64,000 nt of DNA from assembly GCF_023276435.1 (NCBI RefSeq), contig NZ_JALLPO010000023.1, positions 94,156 through 158,155 of the forward strand, given 5' to 3'. Each line of letters starts with the position of its first letter. The stretch's first letter is position 1. Made by a program: the position numbers and the translations under genes. This stretch comes from Sphaerisporangium perillae. GTDB lineage: Bacteria > Actinomycetota > Actinomycetes > Streptosporangiales > Streptosporangiaceae. Below are positions 54,185 to 62,035 of the stretch, in pieces. The notes below the pieces were generated by a model, which saw only the letters and a program-made list of their open reading frames with translations, did no database searches and had not been told where the DNA came from.

Positions 54185-55636
54185 TTGCCGGACACGAGCA
54201 AGCCACAGAGCACGGCCGCGGTCATCGGCTGGACGGCTCTGTCCGCCCTCCTGCCGGGCTCCGCGCACCTGCGCGCCGGTCACCGCCGCACCGGATTCCT
54301 GCTGCTCGGCGGGTACGTCCTGGCGGCCGCGGCCCTCGGCGTCGTGGCGCTCACGGCGGACGCCGGTCTCGCCGGGCGCCTGCTCGACCCCGCCTGGTTG
54401 CGCGGGATCGTGGTCGTGGCGATCCTCACGGGCCTCGCCTGGTTCGCCCTGCTGGTCCGCTCGTATGTGATCCTGCGGCCCGGCCGGCTGTCCCAGGCGG
54501 GCCAGATCGTCTCCGGCGTCCTCACCGGGGCGCTGGCGGTCATCGTGGCGGCGCCGTTCGTCGTCGTCGCCCAGTACGCGATGGTGTCGGGGGCGACGCT
54601 GGACAGCGTCTTCGACGCCCCGGTCGCCGTGGCGGCCGCCCCCACCGCCGGAGCCGCGCCCGCCGACCCGTGGGCGGGCAGGCCCCGGGTGAACGTCCTG
54701 CTCCTCGGGGGCGACTGGCAGCCCGACCGCGTCGGCGTGCGCACCGACAGCATCAACGTGGCCAGCGTGGACGTGCACACGGGCGACACCGTGCTGCTCA
54801 GCCTGCCGCGCAATCTGGAGAACGTCCGCTTCCCGCCGGGGAGCCCGCTGCGCCGCAGGTTCCCGGCCGGGTTCCGCCTGCCGGCCAACCCCGACGGGTC
54901 CCGCGAGGACCTGCTGTTCGCGGTGTGGGAGTACGCCGAGAGCCACCCGGAGCTGTTCGGAGGGCGCACCGGCATGGGGCCGGAGACGCTGAAGCAGACC
55001 ATCGGCTACACGCTGGGCCTGGAGATCGACTGGTACGCCCTGGTCAACATGTGGGGACTGGCCCGGATCATCGACGCTCTCGGCGGTCTCACCCTCACCG
55101 TGCCGACCGACGTGGTGTTCGGCAAGCGCAACGAGGGCCTCGTCAAGGCGGGCACCCGCAAGCTGCGCGGAGCGGACGCGATGTGGTTCGCCCGCTCGCG
55201 CACCTTCAGCGACGACTACACCCGCATGGGCCGCCAGCGGTGCGTGCTCGACGCCCTCCTGCACCAGGCGGACCCGGCCACCGTGCTGGTGAGGTTCAAC
55301 CAGCTGGCCAGGGCGTCCAAGGGCATGTTCCGCACCGACATCCCCCGGCCCATGCTGGAGCACCTGGTCCCGCTCGCCCTCAAGGTGCGCGATGCTCACG
55401 TGACCGGGGTGCAGTTCGTGCCACCCCTGATCAGCACCGGGAACCCGGACTGGGCGCGGATCCGCGTGCTCAGCGCCAAGGCCGTCCGCGACTCCGCCTC
55501 CGGCCCCGCGGCCACGCCGTCGGCGTCATCCCCGGCCACGGCGGCGTCCCCATCGGCCACGCCGACCGCGACGTCATCCTCTCAGGCCTCGCCCGCCAAG
55601 TCCGGCTCGCGCGGCGAGGGCATCTGCGGCGCCTGA
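54185..55636 (+). CDS. LytR-CpsA-Psr (LCP) family protein
   Basis: This is a 483-residue membrane protein. It appears to start at TTG 54185, with the GGGGAATGGGGCGG stretch as its leader. There are about four hydrophobic segments in the first 150 residues. The LCP catalytic domain follows (VNVLLLGGDWQPDRVGVRTD; VDVHTGDTVLLSLPRNL; WYALVNMWGLARIIDALGGL; MWFARSRTFSDDYTRMGRQR). LCP enzymes attach teichoic-acid-like or arabinogalactan polymers to peptidoglycan from lipid carriers. It ends in an Ala/Ser/Thr-rich tail. Four helices before the domain, more than usual, is a notable variation. Confidence 0.9.
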   Translation: MPDTSKPQSTAAVIGWTALSALLPGSAHLRAGHRRTGFLLLGGYVLAAAALGVVALTADAGLAGRLLDPAWLRGIVVVAILTGLAWFALLVRSYVILRPGRLSQAGQIVSGVLTGALAVIVAAPFVVVAQYAMVSGATLDSVFDAPVAVAAAPTAGAAPADPWAGRPRVNVLLLGGDWQPDRVGVRTDSINVASVDVHTGDTVLLSLPRNLENVRFPPGSPLRRRFPAGFRLPANPDGSREDLLFAVWEYAESHPELFGGRTGMGPETLKQTIGYTLGLEIDWYALVNMWGLARIIDALGGLTLTVPTDVVFGKRNEGLVKAGTRKLRGADAMWFARSRTFSDDYTRMGRQRCVLDALLHQADPATVLVRFNQLARASKGMFRTDIPRPMLEHLVPLALKVRDAHVTGVQFVPPLISTGNPDWARIRVLSAKAVRDSASGPAATPSASSPATAASPSATPTATSSSQASPAKSGSRGEGICGA

Positions 55637-55994
55637 CCGTCGGGCGGGTGGGCGGCAGGGGGCTGTCCCCTCGCCCGCTCACGGTTTGGTAACGGTAGCG
55701 CTTCAGTTACATGACGTAGTCGAGTGACTACGGTAAGTCTTTCACGTGTGTCTGCCCCCCGTGACGCGGTCGTGCTGAGAGCCGTCTGCGACGATGCGTC
55801 CTTCCCGTTCCCTCATCCGCGCTCCGGGTGGCCTGTTAAGAGCGTTGTTCCGGCAGCCTGTGCGGATCCCGCCACCGGGCACCGCCGGGCTCTGGACGGC
55901 CCCACAGGGCCCGCCGGGCCCGTCCACCGGCATGGATCACTCCACCTCAGGACGCCTCACCGGCAACGCCGACAATCCCGACAAGGAGAGCGCA
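55637..55994. promoter_or_regulatory. 358-bp leader region before the FAD oxidase gene
   Basis: No gene of its own is supported. An exact inverted repeat, CGTAGTC-GAGT-GACTACG (55715-55732), lies in its left half, in a promoter-like position. The frame of the oxidase gene is open back to 55794, but the upstream part lacks conserved sequence and the best ribosome-binding site belongs to GTG 55995. Confidence 0.45.
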
Positions 55995-57590
55995 GTGTCC
56001 AACGCGGAAGCCAGTTCGGGCATCACCGTAACGGGTATCGACGACAGGTACGGCGCGCTGTGCCAAGGGTTCAACCAGCGCTGGACCTCCCATCCCGACT
56101 ACATCAAGGTCGTGCGTTCGACCTCTGAGGTCGTCGGAGCCCTGAACGAAGCGTTGAACAGCGGCCGTACCCGCGTCACCGTCCGCTCGGGCGGCCACTG
56201 CTACGAGAACTTCGTGGCCAACCCCGGCGTCCAGGTGATCATCGATATGGGCCAGATGGACCGCGTCCACCACGACCCCGCCATGGGGGCGTACTGCGTG
56301 GAGGCCGGGTCGACCAACTGGCACAACTACACCCGCCTTTACCGCGAGTCCGGCCGCACCCTGCCCGCCGGGTCCTGCTACTCGATCGGCGCGGGCGGCC
56401 ACATCTGCGGCGGCGGGTACGGCCTGCTGTCCCGCCGGCACGGCCTCACGGTCGACTACCTGTACGCCGTCGAGGTCGTCGTGGTGCGCCGCGAGCCGCG
56501 CGGCGACTACCAGGCCGAAGCGGTGATCGCGCGCAGGGACGACGACGGGGACCTTCGCGACCTGTGGTGGGCGCACACCGGTGGCGGCGGCGGCAACTTC
56601 GGGGTGGTCACCCGCTACTGGTTCAAGGATCTGCCGCGGCCTCCCATGAACGTGTGGCTGAGCGCCATCGCCTGGCCCTGGGAGGACATGACCTACGACC
56701 GTTTCGCCCGGCTCACCGGGAACTTCGCACGGTTCTGCGCCGAGAACAGCCATCCGGGCAGCGAATACGCCGGCCTGTTCTCCCTGCTGAAGCTCACCCA
56801 CCGGGCCGCCGGCAAGATCGGGCTCATCACCCAGATCGACGCCACCAACCCCGCGGCCGGGCGCGACCGGCTCGACGCGTTCCTCGCTCAGGTGGAGGAC
56901 GGCGTCGGCCTCCCGCGCACCACGCTCGACGTGCGGATGGGCGAGCATCCCCAGATGGGTGAGATGCACGCCGAACCACGCCTGGTGCCCTGGATCCAGG
57001 CGACGCAGACGCTCAACGGCTCGGGCGCCAACCAGCGCGGCAAGTACAAATCCGCCTATATGCGCAAACCGTTCCCTGACGACCAGATCAAGGCCATATG
57101 GAACTTCCTGTCCGGCACGCGCGACGGCACCGACGTCCCAGGCAACGACTACGACAACACCGAGTACGCAAACCCTGAGGCGCTGATCCAGGTCGACACC
57201 TACGGATGCCGGATCAACGCCGTGGGGGCGCACGAGACGGCCGTGGCGCAACGCGACTCGATCATGAAGCTGCAGTACCAGACCTACTGGACCGACCCCG
57301 CCGAGGACGACGTCCACGAGCGCTGGATACGCGAGCTCTACCGCAGGGTCTACCACGCGTCCGGCGGCGTCCCCGTGCCCGCCGCGACCGACGGCGCGGT
57401 CGACCCCGACGCGGTCACGGACGGCTGCTACATCAACTACCCCGACCGCGACCTCGGCAGCGACGAGTGGAACACCTCCAAGGTGCCCTGGTACCGCCTC
57501 TACTACGGCGACAACTACGAGCGCCTGCTGAAGGCCAAGCGCACCTGGGACCCGCACAACATCTTCCAGCACGACCAGTCGATCCGGTGA
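55995..57590 (+). CDS. FAD-linked oxidase of the berberine-bridge (BBE) type
   Basis: This 531-residue flavoenzyme uses GTG 55995, which has AAGGAGAG before it. The PCMH-type FAD domain carries TRVTVRSGGHCYENF (His68) and PAGSCYSIGAGGHICGGGYG (Cys128), the two residues expected to bond FAD covalently in bicovalent members. The C-terminal BBE segment is DRDLGSDEW...WYRLYYGDNYERLLKAKRTWDPHNIFQHD, with the family's YYG/DPxNxF pattern. Such enzymes oxidise alcohols, sugars or alkaloid-like compounds using O2. No partner gene or signal peptide is visible, so the substrate is open. Confidence 0.92.
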   Translation: MSNAEASSGITVTGIDDRYGALCQGFNQRWTSHPDYIKVVRSTSEVVGALNEALNSGRTRVTVRSGGHCYENFVANPGVQVIIDMGQMDRVHHDPAMGAYCVEAGSTNWHNYTRLYRESGRTLPAGSCYSIGAGGHICGGGYGLLSRRHGLTVDYLYAVEVVVVRREPRGDYQAEAVIARRDDDGDLRDLWWAHTGGGGGNFGVVTRYWFKDLPRPPMNVWLSAIAWPWEDMTYDRFARLTGNFARFCAENSHPGSEYAGLFSLLKLTHRAAGKIGLITQIDATNPAAGRDRLDAFLAQVEDGVGLPRTTLDVRMGEHPQMGEMHAEPRLVPWIQATQTLNGSGANQRGKYKSAYMRKPFPDDQIKAIWNFLSGTRDGTDVPGNDYDNTEYANPEALIQVDTYGCRINAVGAHETAVAQRDSIMKLQYQTYWTDPAEDDVHERWIRELYRRVYHASGGVPVPAATDGAVDPDAVTDGCYINYPDRDLGSDEWNTSKVPWYRLYYGDNYERLLKAKRTWDPHNIFQHDQSIR

Positions 57591-57635
57591 GGTCCCGCCT
57601 CCCGCCCGCTCGCGCCTCGAGCGGATCCGATCCGC

Positions 57636-58868
57636 TCAGAGGCGGAACGAATCGCCGGCCAGCCGCCGGACACGGTCCTCGTCGACGAGGTGGCCGAGGC
57701 CTGGCTGGGTGAGGGGGACGGCGACGACGCCGCCGGAGGCTCCGACCGGCGGCGTCACGATCTGGGCGCTGCGCGGCGGCTCGGTGACATCGCTGGGCAG
57801 CGTGCACCCCGGCAGGCTGGCGACCGCCACCGTGGCGGCGCGCGCGAGGCCGGTGCCCCTCCCCCCGGCGGCGGTGATGTCCCATCCCGCCGCCATCGCC
57901 CGGTCGTGCGCGGTCCGTACGGCGCGAAGCGAGCCGAACCGGGACGGGCGGAGCAGCAGCGCCCTCCCCGCCCGCGCCGCGATGGCCTCCTCCAGTGCCG
58001 CCACCGAGTGGACCTCGATCGCCACCCGCGACGAGATCCGCTCCTGCAGCTCAGCGTGCAGATCGAGGTCGGCGGGGGTGTACGGGCCGCCGAAAGGCCG
58101 CTCGATGGCGGTCACGTCGTAGGCGTCCAGCGCCTCCAGCGCCGTGAGGTCGGTGTAGGCGCCCCGGCCGTCCACCGAGAGCGCCAGGGCCGGGTACGCC
58201 TGCCGCACCGCGCGCACCGGCTCGACGTCCCACCCGGGGTGCACGTCGAGGGTCACGTGGGCGTACCCGGCGCACACGTGCCGGTTGACCCGGGCGACCA
58301 TCGCCTCCAGGGACCGCTCCGCGGCCAGCCGCACGGTGGCCATCAGGGACGTGCGGCTGCCGCCGAGCGCGTGGGCCAGCGGTACGCCCTGCATCCGCGC
58401 CCACAGGTCCCAGCAGGCCAGGTCCACCGCGGTGCCGCCGGGGACGGTGCCCAGCTCGTCGGGGTGCTCCCAGTCGACGCCGAGGAGGGCCGGGCCCAGC
58501 GACTCCTCCAGCGTCGTCCACGTCTTCGCGAGCAGATCCTCGCGGTCGCCCTCCCCCCGCTCGTGCACCGCCCTCCCGTGGAGGTCCTCCTCGGTCTCGC
58601 CCTCCTCGCGAGCGGTCCCTCCGGCGTCGTCACCGGAGATCGCCGGTGCGGCGGCGGCCGCGTGCGGCCGTTCATGGTGGGGGCGTGCCGTGTCCTGGAC
58701 CGCCCGGCCCGCGGTCGCCCCCCGGACCGGCCGGCGTTCGGCGGACTGCACGACCTCGCCCCAGCCGGTCATGCCGCCATAGTCGGTGAGCTTGACCAGG
58801 ATGCTCTCCGGACGCCTGCCGTAGGGCAGCACCAGCCGGAAGACCTCGAGCTCACGAACACGCGGCAT
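57636..58868 (-). CDS. Enolase-superfamily (MenC/NSAR-like) protein lacking the catalytic lysines
   Basis: This is a 410-residue protein. The fold is clear: VFRLVLPYGRRPESILVKLT, AVDLACWDLWARMQGVPLAH, VDGRGAYTDLTALEALDAYD, IERPFGGPYTPADLDLHAEL, ARAATVAVASLPGCTLPSDV all align with o-succinylbenzoate synthase/N-acylamino-acid racemase. The usual KxK acid-base pair (RIKLKI) is replaced by HVTLDV (Thr206, Asp208), and the opposite lysine (NIKPGR) by LLRPSR (Arg307). Metal ligands remain acidic (Asp233, Glu256, Glu285). A charged ~65-residue insert (residues ~42-110) interrupts the capping domain. ATG 58868 follows GAGGGGG. No menaquinone genes are nearby. Likely a diverged or non-catalytic member. 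Confidence 0.85.
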   Translation of the reverse strand: MPRVRELEVFRLVLPYGRRPESILVKLTDYGGMTGWGEVVQSAERRPVRGATAGRAVQDTARPHHERPHAAAAAPAISGDDAGGTAREEGETEEDLHGRAVHERGEGDREDLLAKTWTTLEESLGPALLGVDWEHPDELGTVPGGTAVDLACWDLWARMQGVPLAHALGGSRTSLMATVRLAAERSLEAMVARVNRHVCAGYAHVTLDVHPGWDVEPVRAVRQAYPALALSVDGRGAYTDLTALEALDAYDVTAIERPFGGPYTPADLDLHAELQERISSRVAIEVHSVAALEEAIAARAGRALLLRPSRFGSLRAVRTAHDRAMAAGWDITAAGGRGTGLARAATVAVASLPGCTLPSDVTEPPRSAQIVTPPVGASGGVVAVPLTQPGLGHLVDEDRVRRLAGDSFRL

Positions 58869-59187
58869 GGAACCCCCTCGTCGAACACCTATCCCTTCCA
58901 TGGTGCCCGTTGCGCGGACGCGCACCAAACGCGGCCCGTCCGCGCGGAAACCTTCCGCTGGTCGCCGAGGGGTTCCCGCCAGCGATGATCGTCCCGCCGG
59001 CGCACGACGTTCGGCCGCGCGGGCGGCCGTGGAGACGCCGCCGGAAGGACGGCCGTGGACGGCGCGCCAGAGGTACGGCCGTGGACGACGCGCCGCCGTG
59101 AGGATGTCCGTGGACGGAGGTACGGCCGTGGACGGAGGTACGGCCGTGGAGAGGTACGGCCGCGGCCCCGCCGGATGGGGGGGACCT
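58869..59187. other. 319-bp intergenic stretch, mostly tandem repeats
   Basis: It lies between the MenC-like gene's start and the MFS transporter's stop on the same strand. The left part contains no feature I can name beyond the probable promoter of the MenC-like gene. The right part is the repeat array at 59046-59165. Confidence 0.6.
59046..59165. repeat. Short tandem repeats beyond the MFS transporter 3' end
   Basis: Degenerate 17-18 bp units built on AGGTACGGCCGTGGACGG occur about six times; the two at 59118-59135 and 59136-59150 are the most alike. The array sits just past the transporter's stop codon (59188 on the minus strand). Confidence 0.8.
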
Positions 59188-60597
59188 TCAGCGCTGGACC
59201 CGGCCCGCGATCAGCGGGCCCATCGCCGCCTGGCCGACGATCAGCCCGAAGCAGGCCAGGTACACCCACCAGGCCGCGCCGAACCCGGCGAACACCGCGC
59301 CGGTGACGGCGATGACCACGACCGAGAAGACGGACTCGCCGATCTGCAGCGAGGAGCTGTTCCTGCCCTCCTCCCCCGCGTCGGAGAGCTCCAGGGTGAG
59401 GACCGACAGCGTCGGGTACACAAGGCCGATGCCGAACCCGGCGCACAGCCAGGCGGCCAGGCCGGCGAGCAGCGGAACCGCGTCGAAGGCCAGGAGCGCC
59501 GTGCCGGCGATGCCCGCGGTGAGCAGCGAGGTGCCGACGCGCAGCAGCAGCTTCCGGTCGTACCGCCCGCGCCCCTGGATCCACGACGCCAGCGACCAGG
59601 TGAGCGCCGACCCGGTGAGGAAGAGACCCGCCTGCGTCGGACTGAGCCCCCGTTCCGCCGTCAGCATGAGCGGCACGAACACGTCGGCGGCGAACGACGC
59701 TCCGGCCGCCAGGCCGCGCAGGAGGACCACGGTGGGGAACCCCCGTGCCGCGCGCATCGTGCCGCGCGGCAGCAGCCGGGGAAGGGCGACGGCGAGGACG
59801 ACCAGCCCCGCCACGAGCAGCACGTACCCGCCTCCGCCGAGACCGCTGCCGTACTGGAGCAGCGCGGCGCCGACGGCCACCACGGCGCCCCATGCCAGCA
59901 GGGGTCCGAACCCGGCGCGGGAGGGCGCCGGCTGCGGCCCGTCCTGCGGCGGGGCGGCCGTCGCCCGCCCGGCCATCCCTCGCCAGAGCACCACGGCGGC
60001 CGGGGCGACGAACAGCGGGATGCCGAGGAAGATCCATCGCCATCCGATGTGCTCCACGACGGCGCCCGTGATCGCCGGGCCGACGATGGAGGGGAGCACC
60101 CACGCCGCCGCCAGCAGGGAGAAGACCCTCGGGTGCATCACCGAGGGGTACACCTGCGCCACGACGACGTACAGCGCCACCGAGAACAGCCCGCCGCCGA
60201 TGCCCTGCACGAAACGGCCGATGATCAGAACGTGCATCGTGGGCGCCAGCCCGGCGATGAGCAACCCGGCGGTGAACCCGCCGACCCCCGCCCACAGCGG
60301 CGCGACCGGTCCCCGGACGTCGCTCCACCGGCCGCCGGCCACGGTGGCGATCACGCTCGCCGCCATCGACCCGCTGAAGGCGAGCCCGTAGAGCGGTAAC
60401 CCGTCCAGCGACCGGGCGACCACCGGCATGGCCGTCGCCACCGCGAGGTATTCGAACGCGATGAGGAGCACGAGGGCGACCATCCCGGCGCTCAGCCCCC
60501 GGTAGGGACGGCTGAGCACACCGGGAGGCGCGCTGACGGGAGGATCGATCACAGCTGAGGACACCTGTCCAACGTAGGGGCCATCCTCACCGGCCAC
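59188..60597 (-). CDS. MFS transporter
   Basis: This 469-residue membrane protein has about 12-14 hydrophobic helices and MFS loops such as GRWSDVRGPVAPL and IGRFVQGIGGGLFS (with the proline/glycine-rich PSIVGPAITGAVVE typical of drug-proton antiporters). GTG 60597 is chosen because GGGAGGGGG lies five bases upstream; a GTG at 60564 is an alternative. It probably exports a small molecule. No regulator is adjacent. Confidence 0.9.
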   Translation of the reverse strand: MAGEDGPYVGQVSSAVIDPPVSAPPGVLSRPYRGLSAGMVALVLLIAFEYLAVATAMPVVARSLDGLPLYGLAFSGSMAASVIATVAGGRWSDVRGPVAPLWAGVGGFTAGLLIAGLAPTMHVLIIGRFVQGIGGGLFSVALYVVVAQVYPSVMHPRVFSLLAAAWVLPSIVGPAITGAVVEHIGWRWIFLGIPLFVAPAAVVLWRGMAGRATAAPPQDGPQPAPSRAGFGPLLAWGAVVAVGAALLQYGSGLGGGGYVLLVAGLVVLAVALPRLLPRGTMRAARGFPTVVLLRGLAAGASFAADVFVPLMLTAERGLSPTQAGLFLTGSALTWSLASWIQGRGRYDRKLLLRVGTSLLTAGIAGTALLAFDAVPLLAGLAAWLCAGFGIGLVYPTLSVLTLELSDAGEEGRNSSSLQIGESVFSVVVIAVTGAVFAGFGAAWWVYLACFGLIVGQAAMGPLIAGRVQR

Positions 60598-60623
60598 ATC
60601 CGCCCCCTCCCTCGGACTTTCGT

Positions 60624-60690
60624 CCTAAGCCGCCCCACGGTCCTAAGCCGTCCACAATCTTGAGCCGTCCCCCAGTCTTGAACCGTCCCC
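60624..60690. repeat. Degenerate tandem repeats between the VWA and MFS genes
   Basis: Four units of about 17-18 bp based on TCCTAAGCCGTCC / CTTGAGCCGTCCCC. They lie beyond the VWA-gene 3' end and just upstream of the MFS promoter. A further loose set (CCTCACATCCCGGCAGG, CCTCGCGTCCTGGTACGG, CCTCACGTCGCGG) continues to the VWA stop codon at 60781. Confidence 0.6.
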
Positions 60691-60780
60691 AGCGGTACGA
60701 CCGGCCCCTCGTGCCCGGCAGCTCCGGCCCCTCACATCCCGGCAGGATCGACTCCTCGCGTCCTGGTACGGCCGGGCTCC

Positions 60781-61962
60781 TCACGTCGCGGCGCGGACGG
60801 CGAGGGTGCGTTCTGCCCACTGGGCGATGTCGCGACGCTCGATGGCGGCGGCCATGAGGCCGGGGAAGGCGTCCGGCGTGCAGGCGAAAGCGGGGACGCC
60901 CAGGGCGGCCAGCGCCTCGGCGTTGTCACGGTCGTAGTGCGGCTGGCCCTCGTCGGAGAGGGCGAGCAGCACGATCACCTGAACGCCGGCCGCCGTCATG
61001 GCCGCGACCCTGCGCAGCATCTCCTCCCGGACCCCGCCCTCGTACAGGTCGCTGATGAGGATGAAGATGGAGTTCGCGGGACGGGTGATCAGGCCCTGGC
61101 AGTAGGCGATGGCGCGGTTGATGTCGGTGCCACCGCCGAGCTGCGTCCCGAACAGCAGCTCCACGGGATCGTGCAACTGGTCGGTGAGGTCCACCACGCT
61201 GGTGTCGAACACCACAAGGGAGGTGCGGAGCGAGCGCATCGACGCGAGCACCGCCCCGAAGACGCTGGAGTACACCACCGACGCCGCCATCGAGCCGCTC
61301 TGGTCGATGCAGAGCGTGACCTCGCGGATCACCGCGCGCTGCCTGCGGGCGTACCCGACCAGCCGGGACGGCACGACGGTGTTCTTCTCCGGCAGGTAGT
61401 TCTTGAGGTTGGCGCGGATCGTACGGTCCCAGTCGATGTCGGCGGCCCGGCGCGGCCGGTGGGTGCGGGCCGACCGGTCGAGCGCCCCGGTGACGGCGGT
61501 CCTCGTGCGCTGCGCCAGCCGGCGTTCCAGATCACTGACCACCTTCCTGACGACCGCGCGTGCCGACCGCCGCGCGGTCTCGGGCATCACCCGGTTGAGC
61601 GACAGCAGCGTGCCGACGAGGTGGACGTCGGGTTCGACGGCCTCGAGCATCTCGGGTTCGAGCAGCAGGCGGGTGAGGTTGAGCCGCTCGATGGCGTCCT
61701 TCTGCATCACCTGGACGACCGTCGAGGGGAAGTACGAGCGGATGTCCCCGAGCCACCGCGCGACCCGGGGCGCCGATGCGCCGAGACCCGCACCGCGCTC
61801 GGCGTCGCCGCCCCCGCGCCCTCCCTCGCCGGTGCCCCGGCCGCCGTTGTACAGCGCGGCGAGCGCCGCGTCCATCTGGGCGTCCCTGCCGCCGAGGGCG
61901 CAGCCCGTGCCGTCGGCCTCGCCGCCCAGCACCAGCCGCCACCGCCGCAACCGCTCGTCCAT
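60781..61962 (-). CDS. VWA domain (CoxE-like) protein
   Basis: This 393-residue protein starts at ATG 61962, with GGAGGG eight bases before it. The N-terminal half is helical (LNLTRLLLEPEMLEAVEPDV; ARSARAVVRKVVSDLERR). The von Willebrand factor A domain has the metal-site motif EVTLCIDQSGSMAASVVYSS (DxSxS, about residue 220), then FDTSVVDLTDQL, GGTDINRAI with the MIDAS Thr, and ILISDLYEGG. It is encoded 73 bp after a DUF5682 gene. MoxR ATPase-VWA-DUF5682 sets are common in actinobacteria and are thought to act as chaperone-like complexes; here the ATPase would lie outside the window. Confidence 0.9.
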   Translation of the reverse strand: MDERLRRWRLVLGGEADGTGCALGGRDAQMDAALAALYNGGRGTGEGGRGGGDAERGAGLGASAPRVARWLGDIRSYFPSTVVQVMQKDAIERLNLTRLLLEPEMLEAVEPDVHLVGTLLSLNRVMPETARRSARAVVRKVVSDLERRLAQRTRTAVTGALDRSARTHRPRRAADIDWDRTIRANLKNYLPEKNTVVPSRLVGYARRQRAVIREVTLCIDQSGSMAASVVYSSVFGAVLASMRSLRTSLVVFDTSVVDLTDQLHDPVELLFGTQLGGGTDINRAIAYCQGLITRPANSIFILISDLYEGGVREEMLRRVAAMTAAGVQVIVLLALSDEGQPHYDRDNAEALAALGVPAFACTPDAFPGLMAAAIERRDIAQWAERTLAVRAAT

Positions 61963-62035
61963 CAGCCGATCCCTCCACTCGTCCCGCGCCCGAACGGTTC
62001 CCCCGGACACTTCCTCCACCTGGCACGCCGGCGCA

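Noticed and set aside
57636..58868. Menaquinone gene menC
   Set aside because: Both catalytic lysines are missing and no other menaquinone gene is present, so the enzyme name is not justified.
57690..58988. Plus-strand open frame opposite the MenC-like gene
   Set aside because: Antisense shadow; the minus-strand frame carries all enolase-superfamily motifs.
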